Part shown: piece after piece, positions 4,235-5,379 of the stretch
Layout of the letters: each line of letters begins with the position of its first letter
How positions within the stretch are numbered: the stretch's first letter is position 1
Assembly: GCF_020829685.1 (NCBI RefSeq)
Contig: NZ_JAIVFR010000509.1
Location: 1-5,379 of the forward strand
Length of the DNA: 5,379 nucleotides
From: Nostoc sp. CHAB 5715
GTDB lineage: Bacteria > Cyanobacteriota > Cyanobacteriia > Cyanobacteriales > Nostocaceae
Direction of reading: 5' to 3'
Notes under the pieces: generated by a model
Database searches by the model: none
Seen by the model: only the letters and a program-made list of their open reading frames with translations
Told to the model about the DNA's origin: nothing
Translations under genes and position numbers: made by a program

Positions 4235-5203
4235 ATGTCAAACATTCACACCTTGCAAAAAATTTTTCCTGCTGGCTTTGACAACGGTTACGGAAGCCTA
4301 AAACTTTTAGTCGATGGCTTTGAAGTAGTTCGTGTGCCCAGCTATATTTCCACAGCAGAGATGGAAGATGTACCAGGGCGTGTAGTTTTTAACGGTAGTG
4401 CTTACACTGTCGGGGAATCAGCTTTCCGTACAGGTTATCATTTTGACCGGAACACCGACAACAATGAAAACAAAGTCAATAATGCGTTGTTGACTTTGTT
4501 CGGTGCGTTGGCACATCTGCCACACCGTAAGGCTTGGCACTTAAAATTAGTCGTCAGCTTACATGACGTTGGTCTGGCTAACGAATTGCAAAAAGTACTC
4601 AGTGGAGAATATCAGCCGATACTAGCTGGCAAACAATCAGACGTGAAAGTAGAAGTGCTGAAAGTTGTCCTAGAGGGGATGGGTGCATTGTTTGGGCATC
4701 AACTGCCGAAAAAATTAACCATTTTAGACTTTGGCAATGGAACAACCCTGTATTCTCGTTACAACCGGGGTCAACGAGAAGTTCACACTGCTTACCCTAT
4801 AGGTGTAGAAGTTCTTATTGATGATATTTGCCAAAAGATGAAACATTTAAATGGGGGGAAAATCGGAGATCCATCCAAAATCCGATTTTGTTTGGAAATG
4901 GGGCATACCAGGTATAGCCGTGACATTGATATCAAAGATATATACAGTGCTTCTTTAAAAGATTGGTATGAAAAATACTTGAAGAAAGTGGTGAATCTCA
5001 CATTGGATGCCAAGCACCAGGGGGATGAAATCTGGGCGATTGGTGGAGGCTGCCTCTTACCAGGATTTAAAAAATTGTTAGAGAAAAACGGCTTCAAAAT
5101 CCTGGACAATCCCGTAGAAGCCAATGTCTCTGGGCTTCTAGAAATGGCAAAAACTATTCTTGGCAAGAACCCAATTACTACATCTGGTACATCTGGAAAG
5201 TGA
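4235..5203 (+). CDS. ParM/StbA-family actin-like ATPase (plasmid segregation)
   Basis: Probable filament-forming actin-like ATPase that moves plasmid copies apart. Motifs, counted from the ATG at 4235: phosphate-1 AGFDNGYGSLKL (13-24, D16), phosphate-2 ILDFGNGTTLYS (163-174, D165 and G169-T170), adenosine motif WAIGGGCLLPG (267-277). The 322-aa length matches ParM/StbA. The C-terminal tail (NPITTSGTSGK) looks unstructured. A GTG at 4217 would add six residues, but the ATG is preferred because conserved sequence begins after it and neither start has a clear Shine-Dalgarno. Upstream lie 11-bp repeats; 10 bp downstream starts a small RHH-like gene, so the trio resembles parC-parM-parR. The phosphate-2 motif lacks the terminal aspartate of DxGGxTxD-type actins (leucine here). 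Family is clear; a role in segregation is inferred from context. Confidence 0.85.
   Translation: MSNIHTLQKIFPAGFDNGYGSLKLLVDGFEVVRVPSYISTAEMEDVPGRVVFNGSAYTVGESAFRTGYHFDRNTDNNENKVNNALLTLFGALAHLPHRKAWHLKLVVSLHDVGLANELQKVLSGEYQPILAGKQSDVKVEVLKVVLEGMGALFGHQLPKKLTILDFGNGTTLYSRYNRGQREVHTAYPIGVEVLIDDICQKMKHLNGGKIGDPSKIRFCLEMGHTRYSRDIDIKDIYSASLKDWYEKYLKKVVNLTLDAKHQGDEIWAIGGGCLLPGFKKLLEKNGFKILDNPVEANVSGLLEMAKTILGKNPITTSGTSGK
4859..4889. repeat. 9-bp perfect inverted repeat inside the parM-like gene
   Basis: AAAATCGGA (4859-4867) and TCCGATTTT (4881-4889) are exact reverse complements around a 13-nt loop. The right arm also forms part of a local 15-bp palindrome, CAAAATC and GATTTTG around one C (4876-4890). 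As RNA it would resemble a stem ending in U residues, so partial termination or pausing within the gene is possible but unproven. Confidence 0.5.
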
Positions 5204-5213
5204 AGTTATAACA

Positions 5214-5379
5214 ATGGCAGATAAAAAAGACTTAGCACCGGAAAAAGTTCGCCTCAAAGATAATTACCGAGAGCGCATATTTGCAGAATCGCAAAAACTA
5301 GATAAAAGTTACCTGGACACCCTTTACTTTATAGTTGATTGCTATTTTGTTTTCATCAAGGCTGGATTACCTGCACAAC
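5214..5379 (+). CDS. Small ribbon-helix-helix-like protein, candidate ParR adaptor (3' end beyond window)
   Basis: The ATG lies 10 bp after the stop of the parM-like gene, with a weak GAAG eight bases before it; 55 codons are visible and the gene runs off the window. The start is charged (MADKKDLAPEK). Then comes a pattern that fits a ribbon-helix-helix fold: a short strand with alternating residues (KVRLKDNY, 11-18), a helix (about 19-29) and a second helix rich in hydrophobic residues (about 33-49, with L34, L37, I40, V41 and F45). ParR proteins, the centromere-binding partners of ParM, are small RHH proteins encoded directly downstream of parM, so this is the best guess. I do not recognise the sequence itself, and the rest of the protein is needed to judge it. 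Confidence 0.65.
   Translation, partial: MADKKDLAPEKVRLKDNYRERIFAESQKLDKSYLDTLYFIVDCYFVFIKAGLPAQ

Noticed and set aside
4792..5166. 124-codon antisense open frame within the parM-like gene
   Set aside because: It is fully opposite conserved actin-fold coding sequence, and its translation has no family features.

Overview
This window looks like a segregation and maintenance region of a plasmid (or other secondary replicon) from a filamentous cyanobacterium, probably Nostoc/Anabaena-like. The evidence for a cyanobacterium is two perfect HIP1 octamers (GCGATCGC), moderate-to-low GC, weak Shine-Dalgarno sites, and proteins that match the cyanobacterial plasmid styles of ParA (Walker A with the signature lysine replaced), ParB and ParM/StbA. 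This assignment rests on recognition from sequence only; no search was run.

Layout. On the minus strand, positions 1-1579 hold a RecD2-like superfamily 1 helicase. It is interrupted by an in-frame TGA after residue 517, and the family-like reading continues past that stop to the window edge. A 314-bp divergent intergenic region (1580-1893) with AT-rich TAGTA/TACTA elements separates it from a plus-strand parA-parB pair (1894-3599) whose genes overlap by 4 bp. About 0.63 kb of non-coding DNA follows (3600-4234). It is rich in inverted repeats, GGGG/CCCC blocks and two clusters of 11-bp tandem repeats. Next comes an actin-like ParM/StbA-family gene (4235-5203), and 10 bp later the start of a small gene (5214 to the window end) whose N-terminus looks like a ribbon-helix-helix DNA-binding protein.

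How the parts may work together. ParA (Walker ATPase) and ParB (CTPase-type centromere-binding protein) form a type I partition system. The 11-bp repeat clusters, the ParM-like ATPase and the RHH-like small protein have the order and geometry of a type II system (parC, parM, parR, as on plasmid R1). The window therefore probably carries two different DNA-segregation machines back to back. No Rep gene is visible, so the repeat region could instead be, or also include, a replication origin.

The most striking unexplained element is a perfect 26-bp palindrome inside the parB coding sequence (3140-3165). It consists of two inverted copies of the canonical DnaA box TTATCCACA and is a candidate parS centromere or DnaA/replication-control site. 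Other oddities are the missing signature lysine in ParA, the premature stop in the helicase, an unusually long linker before the probable ParB DNA-binding helices, and strong hairpins inside parB and the parM-like gene.
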